A stretch of DNA of 58,105 nucleotides, taken from positions 30,318-88,422 of the forward strand of contig NW_003546400.1 in the NCBI RefSeq assembly GCF_000090795.2, written 5' to 3'. Within the stretch, counting starts at the first letter, position 1. Each line of letters starts with the position of its first letter. This document shows, piece after piece, positions 1 through 13,200 of this stretch. The notes beneath the pieces were generated by a model that saw nothing but the letters and a program-made list of their open reading frames with translations, was not told the DNA's origin and did not search any database. This stretch comes from Amphimedon queenslandica (lineage: Eukaryota; Porifera; Demospongiae; Haplosclerida; Niphatidae). The position numbers and the translations under genes are program-made.

Positions 1-377
1 AATTAAAAAATTTTTTTTGTTCTAGTTATTATTGTGCCCACACCTGAATCAATCTGTCAGTAGAATAATGTACCCATAACTTCCTTAAATTTTGAAGCTA
101 GAGGTGCCCCCTGCAGCTGGCTTGGAAGCTTTACAGTTTGTTGATAAAGTAGATCGTCTATGATCACGACTTGCTGACTAGTCTTGACAAGAGCTCAGAG
201 CTGCTCTTTAAATGCAATCAAAGTACTAGCTATTCCTATTAGTAGTCTAGTGTCTGCGTTTTCATGATAATACAAAGCACTAGACTAACAAAGCACGGTT
301 TTCAAACTTTTAGAAAAACGAGCGCCCGCATTTAGATGGGTCGAGAAATCTATGCATAGACCTATAGATCGATGATC

Positions 378-588
378 TACCGTACAGAAGGAAATTTTGG
401 AGGGACTAAATTTTGGCGAATTGCTAAATTTTGGTTATTGGCGAATTTTAATTTGGCGAATTTGTGGCCACGTGCCATTGAGCATGCGTATAATGGCTCA
501 ATATGGCGAATTTTTATTTTGGCGAATGGCTATCAAAACGCCAAATTCGCCAAATTTAACTACCTCCAAAATTTCCTTCCATACGGTA
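378..588. mobile_element. MITE-like inverted-repeat element
   Basis: The left end (TACCGTAcagaaggaaattttggagg) is matched by an inverted right end (cctccaaaatttccttccaTACGGTA), and the interior carries several direct and inverted copies of a short ATTTTGGCGAA/TTCGCC motif. It has no coding capacity. The size (about 211 bp) and terminal inverted repeats fit a non-autonomous DNA transposon. The same TACCGTATGG end reappears in an intron at 14215. I see no clear target-site duplication. Confidence 0.6.
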
Positions 589-1133
589 TATGCTTGCTTG
601 AGCCACACCTTTAAAAAGCTAACTTGAGCCACGCCTTAAACAATGGTAGATTGCTAGCGCTATCTGGTGGCTCGCTGGCGGTTGGAGCATCTATGGTTGG
701 AGCTTCTTTGAATTGGTAGCTCATTTTTTGACAGTGGTCTGGCTGTTATGATATATTGGTGAGTTATTACAAACTTGATGTACAGTAAAGTCATTACTTT
801 GCTAGCCTGACTTTGGTTTTCTTTGTTGCTTCCATATAAAATTAATGTTGCTTGACTTCAAATTTAATATTCATGTTATTAGATCGTCTATCTGGCATGC
901 ATCAAAGGCACAAAAGCAGAAAATTTTGTGTACTCAATCCTAAAATATAAAAATGCATGGAAGTTATGGATCTAGATTCATTTCATAAAAATGTGCGTGC
1001 TTGTAAATCTAGACTTAAATAATAATTATGCATCATTTACCTGTGTTCTGTGTACTAATAAGTACATAATACACATACACATAGATCAATAATTGCCTGT
1101 TCTTAGAATTTGATATTATTCATTGCTTTATAT

Positions 1134-1168
1134 GTAGTCTATATTCACATGTAGTGAATATAGACTAC
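1134..1168. repeat. perfect short palindrome (15-bp arms, 5-bp loop)
   Basis: GTAGTCTATATTCAC, then ATGTA, then GTGAATATAGACTAC: an exact inverted repeat just upstream of the proposed HELZ2-like start at 1251. It could form a hairpin or be a dimeric protein-binding site. It is not followed by a T-run. Confidence 0.6.
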
Positions 1169-1250
1169 TACACATGTGTATTTATGCTGTAGGTCAGTCC
1201 CCTTATTTTATTATTGTTAGAGTCAGTACTAGTTCATCACTTTTTGTAAT

Positions 1251-4200
1251 ATGGCACAGTGCCAAGGTATGTATAAACCTATTTTTGCTTGCCTGTACCA
1301 TTTTATTTCACCAGACTATAATATTGATCAATCAAAATCCACCATACATGGAGGAAGAGTTCTACAGAGGAGTATTTCTCAGAGTCATCATCCTCTTGTA
1401 AGTGATAACACAGTCACCTTACGATCCCCTTTGTAGTTTATAGATTATTGATTTGAAAAGCGTAAGCAATTTTTTTACTTACAGCATGTTTGTGTAGTGG
1501 AATAGAATTTGATGTTATGAGTGGCACTGCACTGACTGTAATGTCAATGGCATTTTAAATATTAATTTTAAATCACTCATACATGTAGAACTAGCACCTT
1601 GATCTAGTTTTAAGTCTGTGTTTACCACTTCCCAGCTATATATTAGCCAAACAAAAAGGTTTTACATTATAATTGAAATTGTACCTACAAGTAGCTTACT
1701 GTGTTTAACATTATTGCTCCCCTTCACCATGTACAGTAACTGTCATCAGAACCTTCCCCCTTAGAAAGGTTTGAGGACACTACTATCTAAACAGGATGTT
1801 CTACATTTGATGTGCAATAGTTTCCTTCAATGATCATTTTGCCAAACAATCTCCATACATGTACATGTTTTTCAATATGCATTCAAATAGTTTAAAAATG
1901 TCAAACAAGATTATGAAAATAGCATAAATCAGTACTGAACTAGTTAAGAGTAGCATTACTATGCTGTTTACTATAGTGCCACCATTAATACTACATTCAG
2001 ACATCATAAATACTATGGTGCACTGTGAATGTTTGCTGCCATCCAACTGGGCAAAAAATATCTATGAGACTGACCTTATTTTAAATTCTTGACATATCTT
2101 GTCTGCTCTGTCACTTGACCTGTCATATGTAGATAGCAGGGTCAGAAACCCTACCTCCTTAGATAGTGAAAGGATACAAGTATTGTGTGTACTATTATTT
2201 TATGCTTTTTCTTTTTTTGTTGTACATAATGTACATAAGTATAGTCTAGCAACCACTAAGGAGATTTTTTGGAGAGGTTTAGTAGTTAGGACATAGTTCA
2301 ATGATTTTCAGCACAAATCTCCTGTTACAGCATGACTCTATATACCATAAAATATCCACCATTACAAGTCTAGCTCAACTTGATACATATAAGTTCTCCA
2401 TCTATTTCTAGAATGAACCTGACGCCAAAAATATACTCAGTTTATGTGATGATATGAAGCTACCTATTACACTACATAACTATAAAGCAAAGTTCACTGC
2501 CTTGCTCTATTATGAAGAACAGGAACACATTGAACTATTAAAGAAGAAGTGAGTTTAAAGGGTATTTTTACCCAAATTTGACATATTTATTTTATGGCCT
2601 TAATATGATATCCTAAACATTATAATGATGTGCTCCAAATTTCACTGTCTAAAAATAATTGTTTACTGAAATATGAGCCTTTAAAGTCATGAAAAATTTT
2701 GACATTCCTGTAATGTTACTTCCTATTGGTGGGTGTGGCTAAACGTGATGTCATAGAATCATTTTAAATTTGGGTAAAAATACCCTTTAAGCATAATTAG
2801 AATAGTACTGAGCATTAATATTGTTGTCTTATTTTTAGATGTAATGGTAGTTTTGTCCTACAAAAATGTAAACCACCTGTCTTAAAAGGTGATGAAAAGA
2901 GTTACCCCCCTCATTTCTATTGTCTACAAGGAATGTCATCAGCACAGATCATGTATGCTACTCGAGCCAGCGATCGGCACGTTACTGTTAGTATTGGTCA
3001 ACATAGCTATGTAGCAAAAATTCTCAGTTGTAATTATTCACATATTGATAATAAGCTATACATTTGTTTCAAAGACAGCATTGGTGTCCAGTCTTGTTTG
3101 ATAGTAAATACAACATTTAATGTTAATCACCATTACTTTGATGGCCTCAATGATTGCATTAAGAGGATTAGCTCAAAAGTATTACGTCGTCTTATACCTA
3201 CACCAGATGATTTCAAAAGTGCTCCAAGAGATATTGCCATTGACATTAGAAGGAAACTATGTAGAGGGATTGATCTTGATCCTGAGCAGATTCAAGCATT
3301 AGAAGCAATACTCAGTAACCAGTGTTCAGCTCCTGTACTTGTACCTGGTGCTTTTGGCTGTGGCAAGACTCGTCTTCTTGCTGTGGCTACAGAATGTTTC
3401 TTCAGAGAGCATCGTGAGACTGGTCACCGTTCACCTTGTCGTGTTTTAATTTGTTGTCATCATCAACATTCTGCTGATTTTTTTATGGAAAATTATTTTA
3501 GCAAAACCCTGTCACACTTTTGGCCAGTAAAAGTTCTTTGTGTTATGAACTCGCAGTATCACATTGATTTTTCAAATGTTATTGAAGCAACTGATTTTGA
3601 TATATCACTATACAGACGTGAAACTGCCTTTCTATTGGTCACAACCTTTAGAGGAGCACTAACGATATCTAGAAAGAAGGTCGATCCTGATTTCTTTACT
3701 CATATTCTAATTGATGAGGGAGCTCAAACTTGCGAACCTGAAGCTCTTAGTCCATTACTAATGGCAAATAAAAATACTCGTATTGTTATTGCTGGAAACC
3801 ATCAACAGGTATGTAGTATTATGTTTTACATGAATACAATTAATAGAAATATTTTGATATTGCTAAAAAGTAAGAACATTTCAGGGTATTATATCAATGT
3901 AGATTGTTTAGGGGCTCACATGTGTGTATGTATGTAATTGTACACTGAATTATGAGTCATTGTGTACATACAAATTGACAATAAACCAATAAATTCAATG
4001 TTGGGAGCTTTCTATTATGATTGCTTTGTAATGATTCACCATCATCAATTATTCATAATACCCACTGAATATAAAATTCAATTTGTTTGTTACCAAAAAA
4101 TGCAAATCATTGTGGGGTTCACCTCCTTACCACATTTGACATACATCTTTGGCTCCTATGCATTTTAAACTGATAGCTAAATATTGTTTGCAAATTAGAT

Positions 4201-7200
4201 ATTTATAATTTTATGCAATAATTACATAAATTAGATACTAAATTCTATTATATTAAGGTGTATACAGCACTTGCATGGACTCTGCTAGCATATTATATTA
4301 CATACATTAATTTAAATTATATTGTAGGTTGGTCCTCAACTTCTTGTTCTTGGTAAAGCTCCTCAGCAGTTTGGTTTATGTGTGTCACTGTTGCAACGAT
4401 TACTAGAGAAGTATAAATCTATTGGAGACATTACCAAGAAAAACACTCCATCATGGAATATTAATTATCGCTCACAAGCTGACCTTTTGGAGTTACCTTC
4501 TAAGTTGTTTTATAACTCAGAGCTGAGAGCTTGTGGTACAGTATCATGCCACCCGAAAGCTCCTTATCCTTATGTTTTCATATGTTCCAGTTTTACTAAT
4601 GATATTCCAGTTGATGCTCAGTGTGCTTTAGAGGCTGATAGACTCCTTCAAGCAGTGCAGCTATACAGTGACAAGTTCAAAAGCTGGGAACTGAAAGACA
4701 CTTGCATTATGACTCCAAATTTGAAGCAGGTATTGTTTAGTTAATGCCTGGGGCTTAAATTTTGGAGATTTTGGATCTTAAAATTTTTAAAGAATAGGTG
4801 ATTTAATTTTTAGTTTACAAAATTTTGACCTCATGAGAATAACCTCAAAAAATGTAATGTTTACATTTACACATATAATCAAGGGGACCTCTATCTTCTC
4901 TTGATCTTGATTTAATGTATTTTTTATGTCAAAATTAGACACATGTCTTTTATAGGCAAACCTTATTAAAGAATTGATAAGGACTAAATTCAAAAATTTA
5001 GAAGGCGTCAATGTTATCACAACTTATGAGATGAAAGGTATATGGACATTTTTTGTATTTCATTTAACATTACATGTGTATACAGGGCAAGAATACTGTA
5101 TGCTTTTCATGAGTACTGTTGAAAGTTTAGAGCCCAATGGTCGACCATTTGATCCTTTGAAGAGTTTTTGTAATCCAGCACTATTTAATAGAGCAATCAC
5201 ACGCTCTAAAAGTCTTGTAGTAGCTGTAGGTAATCCTCTTATACTACTATTGTCTGAAGCTACTATGGATAATCTTAAATGGTGCTGGAGAGAGTTCATT
5301 TCAAGATGCCTTCGAAATGAAACATTCAAAAGTACTCCTTCTGACCGTGCCCAGTTTGAACAAGTAAAAATACAATTTTTTGACATGCTTAAGTGTGATA
5401 ATACAGCTGGTAAGAATTTCATGTATTTTTGATATCACTTTAATATAATACTATGTAGATGTAATGAAATTGTTTCAAAAGAATAGCTATTCACAAAATC
5501 ATTTCACAAAGCCTTCTCCACTATCTCAAGCTCCTGCACTCACTACTCCTTCTAAAATGCACTCGGCTCAACAGTCCAGTGAGCCGTCATTAGTTACTCT
5601 ACCTTCAGTATCATGTCATTCAGCTCAAGATAGGAAGCAACCATATTCTCAAGTCAATCAAGACTTACCTTTTCTAAATGAAGCACTTTCACAGCCACAG
5701 CTAGATGTACTACCTTCTCCTCAAGAAAAAGAAAAGCAACTTACTTCTTCACCACATCAAACAAAAATATATCAATCTCCTACAAAACAACAGCCTCATG
5801 TGTTTTCACAGCATCCAGTTAAGCAGCAGCATTGCCCAGCAAATGAACAAGAGCAGCATTTTAAAATAGAACAGCAGTATGCTTATGCAGACAAGCAGGA
5901 GAAATCTAATCAGCAAAAAATTGCACAAGAAAAGAAAGGACACATAACTGATTCTCTGCCTCCATCAAAGCAAGCTGGTACAGATAATCCATCAACTCCT
6001 CCAAAATTATCATCTTCAATAAAGCTAAAAGGAAGTAATGCAGCTCTTATTCCACTAAAATCTAACATATTACCTTCAAAATCTTCACATACAGATACAG
6101 TGTTTACAAAAAAATCAGCATCTCAAAATAAAGTTCCTATTTCTCAAGGTAAGTTAATATTCATTTTTGTTTTATATTTCCTTGTTTTTGTACTTTAGCA
6201 CTCAAGAAATCTGTTTCAATGCAATCCTTCAAAGACCATGACCACTGCCCTATTAATGAAGAGCTACTAGCTGCTACATTAACTCCAAGCAACTATAAGG
6301 AGAAGTTTCACCAGTTATTGTGTCGGGAAGAAGATGAACATGAGAGGTTTCTTAGAGACAGGTATATAATTAAACAGAATATATTTAAAAATTTTTAATC
6401 TTATAATTTAGGTGCGATGGTTTTTATGATTTAAAGTTGTCAAGTGTTAACTTGTGTATGATTAAGCACATTGAGAAGTATCAAGAAAAGTATAAATTAT
6501 TTTGTACAATATCAAACACTCAACTTGATGCTGATGCAATAGCTTATGCTATGCAGGCAAGTGAAAGTATAGTTGTTCTACATTTGTCTACTGGAGATAT
6601 GCAAGCAAATATTCTCGAGGCAAAAAACAAAAGTAGCCTTTATTTTCTATTGGGGCTCACAACATATCCTGGAGTTAAACTAGAACCAAATGTCAGTGTG
6701 ACCTTCATTTTAAAATACTCTTATTTTGATCGTCTTCATCGAGCCTTAGATAGTTTGCCTCTAGCTGTACTTAATCGTTTAATGCCTAGTAACCCTTGTC
6801 ATTTTAGTAATGTGGTGTTGAATAATGAAGATATTCCTCTTCCTATTAAATGTGTTCGTGACATAGTCAAATTAGAATATTCACAGAGGATGGCACTTAA
6901 GTCTATAATGAGCTGTGAAGCTAACAAAGCACCTGTTTTAATCGTAGGCTCATTTGGAACTGGTAAAACTCAGTTGATCGCTCGTGCTGCATATGAAATA
7001 TTACAACAAGATCGAACAAGCAAGGTTCTAATCTGTGCTCATCATCAGCACTCTGCAGACACCTTTATGGCTAATTACTTTTCAGAGATGATTGATTCTG
7101 GTTGGTACTGTGGTAAAGTTGTTCGTCTGATGGCAAATAGAGATTATTGTGCTCCTTCAAATTGTGTAAAGTATTATGCTACTATTCAGGATTGGCAATT

Positions 7201-10200
7201 CAAAAAGCTGAACCAAATCAGCATAATTGTCACAACATTTTCTACATCACTTCATATGCTTGGAGTTGTCCCTAAAGATTTTTTCACCCACATTTTGTTA
7301 GATGAAGGTGCTCAAACTCGAGAACCAGAATCTATTGCTCCTCTTTGTTTAGCTGATGATAATACACAAATTGTAATTGCAGGAGACCACAAACAAGTAA
7401 GTGATCTCACCAACTATATCTACTGTGTAGAGCTTATGTTTTTTGAATAATAAATTTTATTATTAATATCTGCAAATGCCTAGTAAAAAAAATTTGTATG
7501 CACGAGCCATAAGTGCTAGTATTATGTTATCTATTAATTATCAATGAACTTATTCATGGGCTCCTGACTTATTGAATAGGTTGGTCCCTCTTTGTTAGTG
7601 CTTGGTGAACTAGCTATTAAAAATGGTCTGAGTCTGTCATTGCTGGAAAGACTGCATATTCTTTATAATGATGAGAGGCTAACTGATGCTTCATCAGTAC
7701 ATTCTGCTACTCTTCTCACTAATTTTAGATGTCATCATGCTATACTGTCTCTTCCATCGTATTTATTTTATGATTCTGTATTGATTACCGCTGCTGAAGC
7801 TGTCACTCATCTTCATCCTGAGGCAAAATACCCTCTTCATTTTATATGCTCTGATCTTAGTGTAGCAAAAGAAATATCTACTAATGATAATGAGATTGAA
7901 GTCACAATATTGCTACAAGAAATAAGTAATTATGTTGAGAGCTGGCCAGATCAATGGGGTGAAATGGATCTCTCTAAAATTTGTGTTATGACAGTAACAG
8001 CTCACCAAGTATGTCAAAATTTTATATCTGGTTGATTTAATTGTAAACTTTAGAAAATTAGAGTTATTCAAAAGCTGTCTCATCACTATCTAGATATTGA
8101 TGTTCGAACTGTTTTTGATATTCAAGGTAAAGCTGATTTCATAAAAATCTCCTGAAAATTAATTGTTTTTCCTACATGTAGGTTGTGAGTATGAGGCAAT
8201 TTTTCTTAGTACAGCAGAGCCTACTACAAAAGAAGGCAAATCTAAAAATCCAACCAAGACACCTTGCAGTCAATATGTATTCAATACTGCATTAACACGT
8301 GCTAAATCGCTTGTAGTATGTGCTGGTAATCCGTTTCTATTGATGACAATAGAAGAAAGCATGGGTAATGAATGCTCTTGTTGGAAAGAGTACATTAGAA
8401 GGTGTATACTTTCTAAAACCTTTGTAGTACCTTCTCAACTTCAAGATGAAGCAAGTCAGAGTGTAGTTCATGATCGAATAAAAATGTTGCAAAAGATGGT
8501 TTTTAAGTTGTCACCTGTTATAGCTACAAATTTTACTAAAGATAGCATATTAAAATCGTTTCAACTAACATTAAAATCCATACCACAATACAAAAGAAGT
8601 GAGCTACTGAAATTTTCGTACTCAAATTGTGATATTTTGGACTTTGATGATAGTGAAGAGAGTCAATTTAAGAAAGAAGGTGAAATAGAAGGTGTTTTTG
8701 ATTGTGAATTACAAATAAAAAGCTATCGCTCAGCTATTGCAATTCCACTTGATCAATCGAAGGAGCCCATAGTTATTAATGGATTGAATAATAGAAGAGG
8801 AGCTTTTAACAATGATATAGTGCAAGTGGAAGTTACTGTATTCAATTCTCATTCTGCATCTGGTGATGATAAAGCATTGGTTCAAAGGTCTGGTAGGGTG
8901 GTAAAAGTCATTAAAGCACAGCATCCAACTAGGTATGTATGCCGTGCTGACCAATATGGCTTCATTAACTTTTACCCCTTTAATAAAACTGTTCCAATAA
9001 TAGCTAACCTTCCTAAAATATCTCGCAAGCTTCTTCGATATCGTCCAAAGGATGACCAGGCCCCTATGATTCATGATTACATTACAGTGTTTAGGGAGGA
9101 CTCAATATTTGGTGCTAATTATGATATCCCTCGTATTAAGGAGCTCATACCATTTGAACTGTCACAGAATTTCTTGTTTGTTGTCGAAGTCCTTCAATGG
9201 AAGAAAAAGCACCGAACAGCATTAGGAGCTGTCATTGAAGCTGTTCCACGTACATCAAACATTTTTTTTACTAATCACTTGCTTAACCTTGTTTATAACA
9301 TCCAAGAAAAAGATGAAGAAGTACATGCACCACTTCTACCTCCAAATGAAACTAATGGGCTTCATCATTATAATAGAGCATTTACCATTGATCCTCCTTT
9401 ATCTAAAGATTTGGATGATGCAGTCAGTTTGACACCTCTTCCTGAAGATGGTAATTATGAGCTGGCAGTTCTTATAGCTAATGTTGCCAAACGTATAAAT
9501 GAAAACCATCCTTTAGACAAGAAAGCTAAACAGAGGGGGACATCTGTATACGGTGCTAAACAGAGAGGTGCTCAACGAGTGCATCACATGTTTCCATCCA
9601 GTATCACGTCTCAATTGAGCCTTGACTATTTGAAAAAACGGCATGTTTTATGTGTACCTGCTACAGTAGTCATAGAAGAAGGAGTGGTAACTAGTGTAGT
9701 GTCTGGTGATCCAAAGGAAGCAATGGTCACTTCTCAAATACAATTCACTTATGAATCTGCTAAAAAGGTAATGCATAATGAAGAGGTTGATGTTGAGACA
9801 AGAAGGCAAGTTGAAGCTTTTGATGCTGTCAGCAGACCAAGCTTACTAATGGCTAATACTCTTAATCTACTGTATGAGATAGCTATGTACTTACGCATTA
9901 AGAGGTTAGGTGATGCTGGTTATTGTTATGACCGACCTGAGGAAGATGAAGAGAGTAACTGGCAGACTCATCTACTTATTGAAGAACTAATGATATTTTG
10001 TAATGCAGTGATAGCTGAATATCTTCACGATAGGCTTCCACAGCAAAGTGCCTTATTTTTGGCACAGCTACCTATTTTGAAAGAAGAGAAGCATGACTTT
10101 GTTAAGCAGAATCAAAAATGCTTACAACACTCTCTGTCTCTTAAATGTTACTTAAATGAATTTGACAATGAAGCAGCTCCTTTGATTCTACCTAATACAA

Positions 10201-13200
10201 CACTTCATGCACTTGTTGATGCATGCTCTAGAAGAGATCACATTCAATTGGCTTCAATTCTTAACAATAATAAGCTTTACCCACAGCTAGCAATGGCAGA
10301 GGCTATGTCGCGAATAATCAATAGGAAAGCCAGTTATATTGTGATTGAAAACAGCAATGAGCATATTTGTGCTGATCATCCTCATACTGGTCTTTTACTG
10401 CCAACATATACTCATTTTACATCACCAATCAGGAGATATGCTGATTTGGTTGTGCAAAGATTAGTAATATCACTCATAGAGGGAAGGCCTATAGCAGAGA
10501 ATTCTGATAAGATTAACAATGAATTGTGCTCTCAACTTAATGTCAAGAGCAAAGCTGCAAAAGATTATGAAAGGGCTGATAATAAAGCATGTATAACCAG
10601 AAGCTGTGAAGCCTCACTGGAAAGAGCAGAAGCTTTTGTGATTCAATCTTATAAAAATATCAACGATTCATTTGAATTATCCTTCTCTTCAAATCATTAT
10701 CAGTGTATTCATGGTCAAAATACATCGTTTAGCATATCGGATCTTAATAGTCATCACAAAAATGAAGATGGAACTATTGTTTGGAAAATAGTTTCAATAT
10801 CATTGTGTCAATCATTTAGCCTATTCTCTCATCCTGATGTAATTGATATGCTTCCTACTAGTTCTAAATCTTCTCATTGCTCCATTGCTGCTAAAATGTA
10901 TCAATGTACACAAAGGCTTGAAGAAGGAGAACCACAGCTTCATTGGTCTAGTGCTGATTTGACAGTCCGTGATAAAGCTATTTCTCTTAGTCCAGAATGC
11001 TGGCTAGTAACACACCAGTATCTTAAATATCAAAATAAAAAGAATTTTAAAGAAGTAAAAAGTCTAATTCTCCAATTGCAACAAGAAGCCAATAAAGTTG
11101 AATGCCAGTCAAAAAGAGATGAAGGGACTGTTGCAATAACGTATGAAATTCAACGACCTTTTACAGCTAATGATATAGTGACAGTTTGGTTAGGAAAGTC
11201 TCTTAAAGAGTGTCTCCCAGTACCAGCTATTCAATTAATGGAGATAGCACCAACAGTTCGTGTGTGCCTTCAACATAACAAGAATCCTTCTCTCTGCTTT
11301 TTTGTTGTCCCACTACAAAAAGCATCACTTGCTGCAGGATATCATTCAATAGAACAGTATGTAGAGCTTTGGAGTAAAATGTTAATTGCTGAGTCCGCTA
11401 ATGAAAGTGTCAAGACAAAGAATCTTATATTCATCAGACATGCTAATCTGAAGTGGAATGGATTTACTCGAGTTGATGATTATATTGATGATCCTTACTA
11501 TAAACCAAATAATCTTTCCCTTGTCATACCTCCCAGGAATCAAGACTCATTGGATTTTATTAGTATCAAATCTGGTGACTTTCTTTGTGTTCGATATGAG
11601 ATTAGTGATAGTCTGAATGCTGTCTATCACTTTGCTGTGACCAGTGTTGAACGTGAAAGTGATGAAAAAAGTAATCAAAAAGACATTGTAATAAGAATGT
11701 GTGCTGAAGGTGATCACTCATGTAGAGTCACTGAGAATATGTATCAAAAATTAAATGAAGGAAACCTAACTTGTGAGATACAGCTCATACCAATGCCAGA
11801 TTCTTTTCAGTAAGTAATATCAATGAGATTTTTTTGATTTAAGCATTTTATTATTCTCATTAGTATTAATATCATTATCTTAGATTTTTTAATTTTTTTA
11901 TAGCCGAGTGCATGCAAGATTAAAGAAAATATTAAAGGTTAACCGTGAGTGGTCTAGCCTTTCTAAAACAATTGCAATTTCTGACACAAGATCAAATGAT
12001 TTTAATAGACTCACTGCTGGGAAAAGTAAGATTTTAAAATAATTTTTAGTATAATATTTGCTTCAGAGCAATGTGAAATTTCACTCAGAGTATTCAATGA
12101 TGATCCACTGGCAAGGCAACTATGGAGAGGAGAGCCTGGTAGAGAATTGAATGCTATACAGCAAGATTCAATTAAAAGAGCACTGAGGAATAGGTTTCAG
12201 TTGATTCAAGGACCACCAGGTAATGAGAGCTTTAAACTTTGCTTGATTTATTGATATATGTGACCATAATTGACAAAAGGGCCCTTATGGCGGATTTTAA
12301 AATTGATAGTTATAATGGAAAATATCAACCTGTGAGTGCTTTGTTAGACAATCATTGTTTCTAAAAGTTTCATGGTAACTTTTTGCATCCTGTGGAGTAA
12401 TTTTATGATAACTGGGGCTCAGGAAGTTGGATTTCTTAGGCTAGAAAGACAAATTTCACTACCCGCCATAAGGTACCTTTTGTCAATTATGGTCACATAT
12501 GTGTAATATGTATTGTAATGATACAGGTACAGGAAAGAGTGAGACTGGGGCACATTTAGCTTATGTTTTTGCAATAACAAATGAAAAGATGTCAGAAGAA
12601 GTTTCTAAGAAAAAGTCAGTACTCTATTGTGGTCCCTCTAACAAATCAGTAGATGTGGTTCATAGTAAGTAATTTACATTTACGAGTAGCTTAACTTCAA
12701 TGTTACTTAGAAAACTTGCATTTATTAAACAGAAGGTTAGGAAGCAAAAAATTACAAATTCTTCGCATTTATGGGCGTTCTCATGAGCGTAAAGATTACC
12801 CAGATCCTGTTTTTGATCTGACACAAGAAAGAACAAACAGAGATGATGATGATGATGATGGTCGTGTCTTAGAAATGTTTCGTGATGAATCTCTACACAA
12901 AAGAATAAGAAACAATTGCCCTGAAATAGTAGCTACTGAGAACAGACTACAAGAGCTACTGGATCAAGGTATCATTCCATCATTAGCTGAAAGAAAAAAG
13001 TTAGTCTTTAATTGATGACACACTGTGTTCCATGTCAATAGTGATTTTATTAGTATAAACTTAAATCCATCTTAGACTGCTATAAATATTATTTAATCAA
13101 AAATAGTAGAATAAAACTCATAAAATGTGTAGCTGTACTACCTAATTTAAAATTGCCATTATTCATATGTAATACAATAATGATAGTGCATTCATCCTCT

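Larger units (their letters stand above)
1..1250. other. gene-free 5' flank
   Basis: AT-rich sequence in which I find no convincing coding exon. It holds an inverted-repeat element (378-588) and a perfect 15-bp stem with a 5-base loop (1134-1168). The short open frames at 372-627 lie inside the inverted-repeat element and read its repeats, so they are not genes. A promoter for the downstream HELZ2-like gene should lie near its 3' end, but I cannot point to a core element. Confidence 0.5.

Noticed and set aside
372..627. Two overlapping plus-strand ORFs (76-80 aa)
   Set aside because: They read the repeats of an inverted-repeat element, with low-complexity translation and no splice or homology support.
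5410..6198. Boundary between two separate helicase genes
   Set aside because: Splice donors, acceptors and phases on both sides of the linker exon agree, and there is no stop or promoter-like gap.
8730..9074. Minus-strand ORF of 114 aa
   Set aside because: Antisense shadow of the large HELZ2-like exon.
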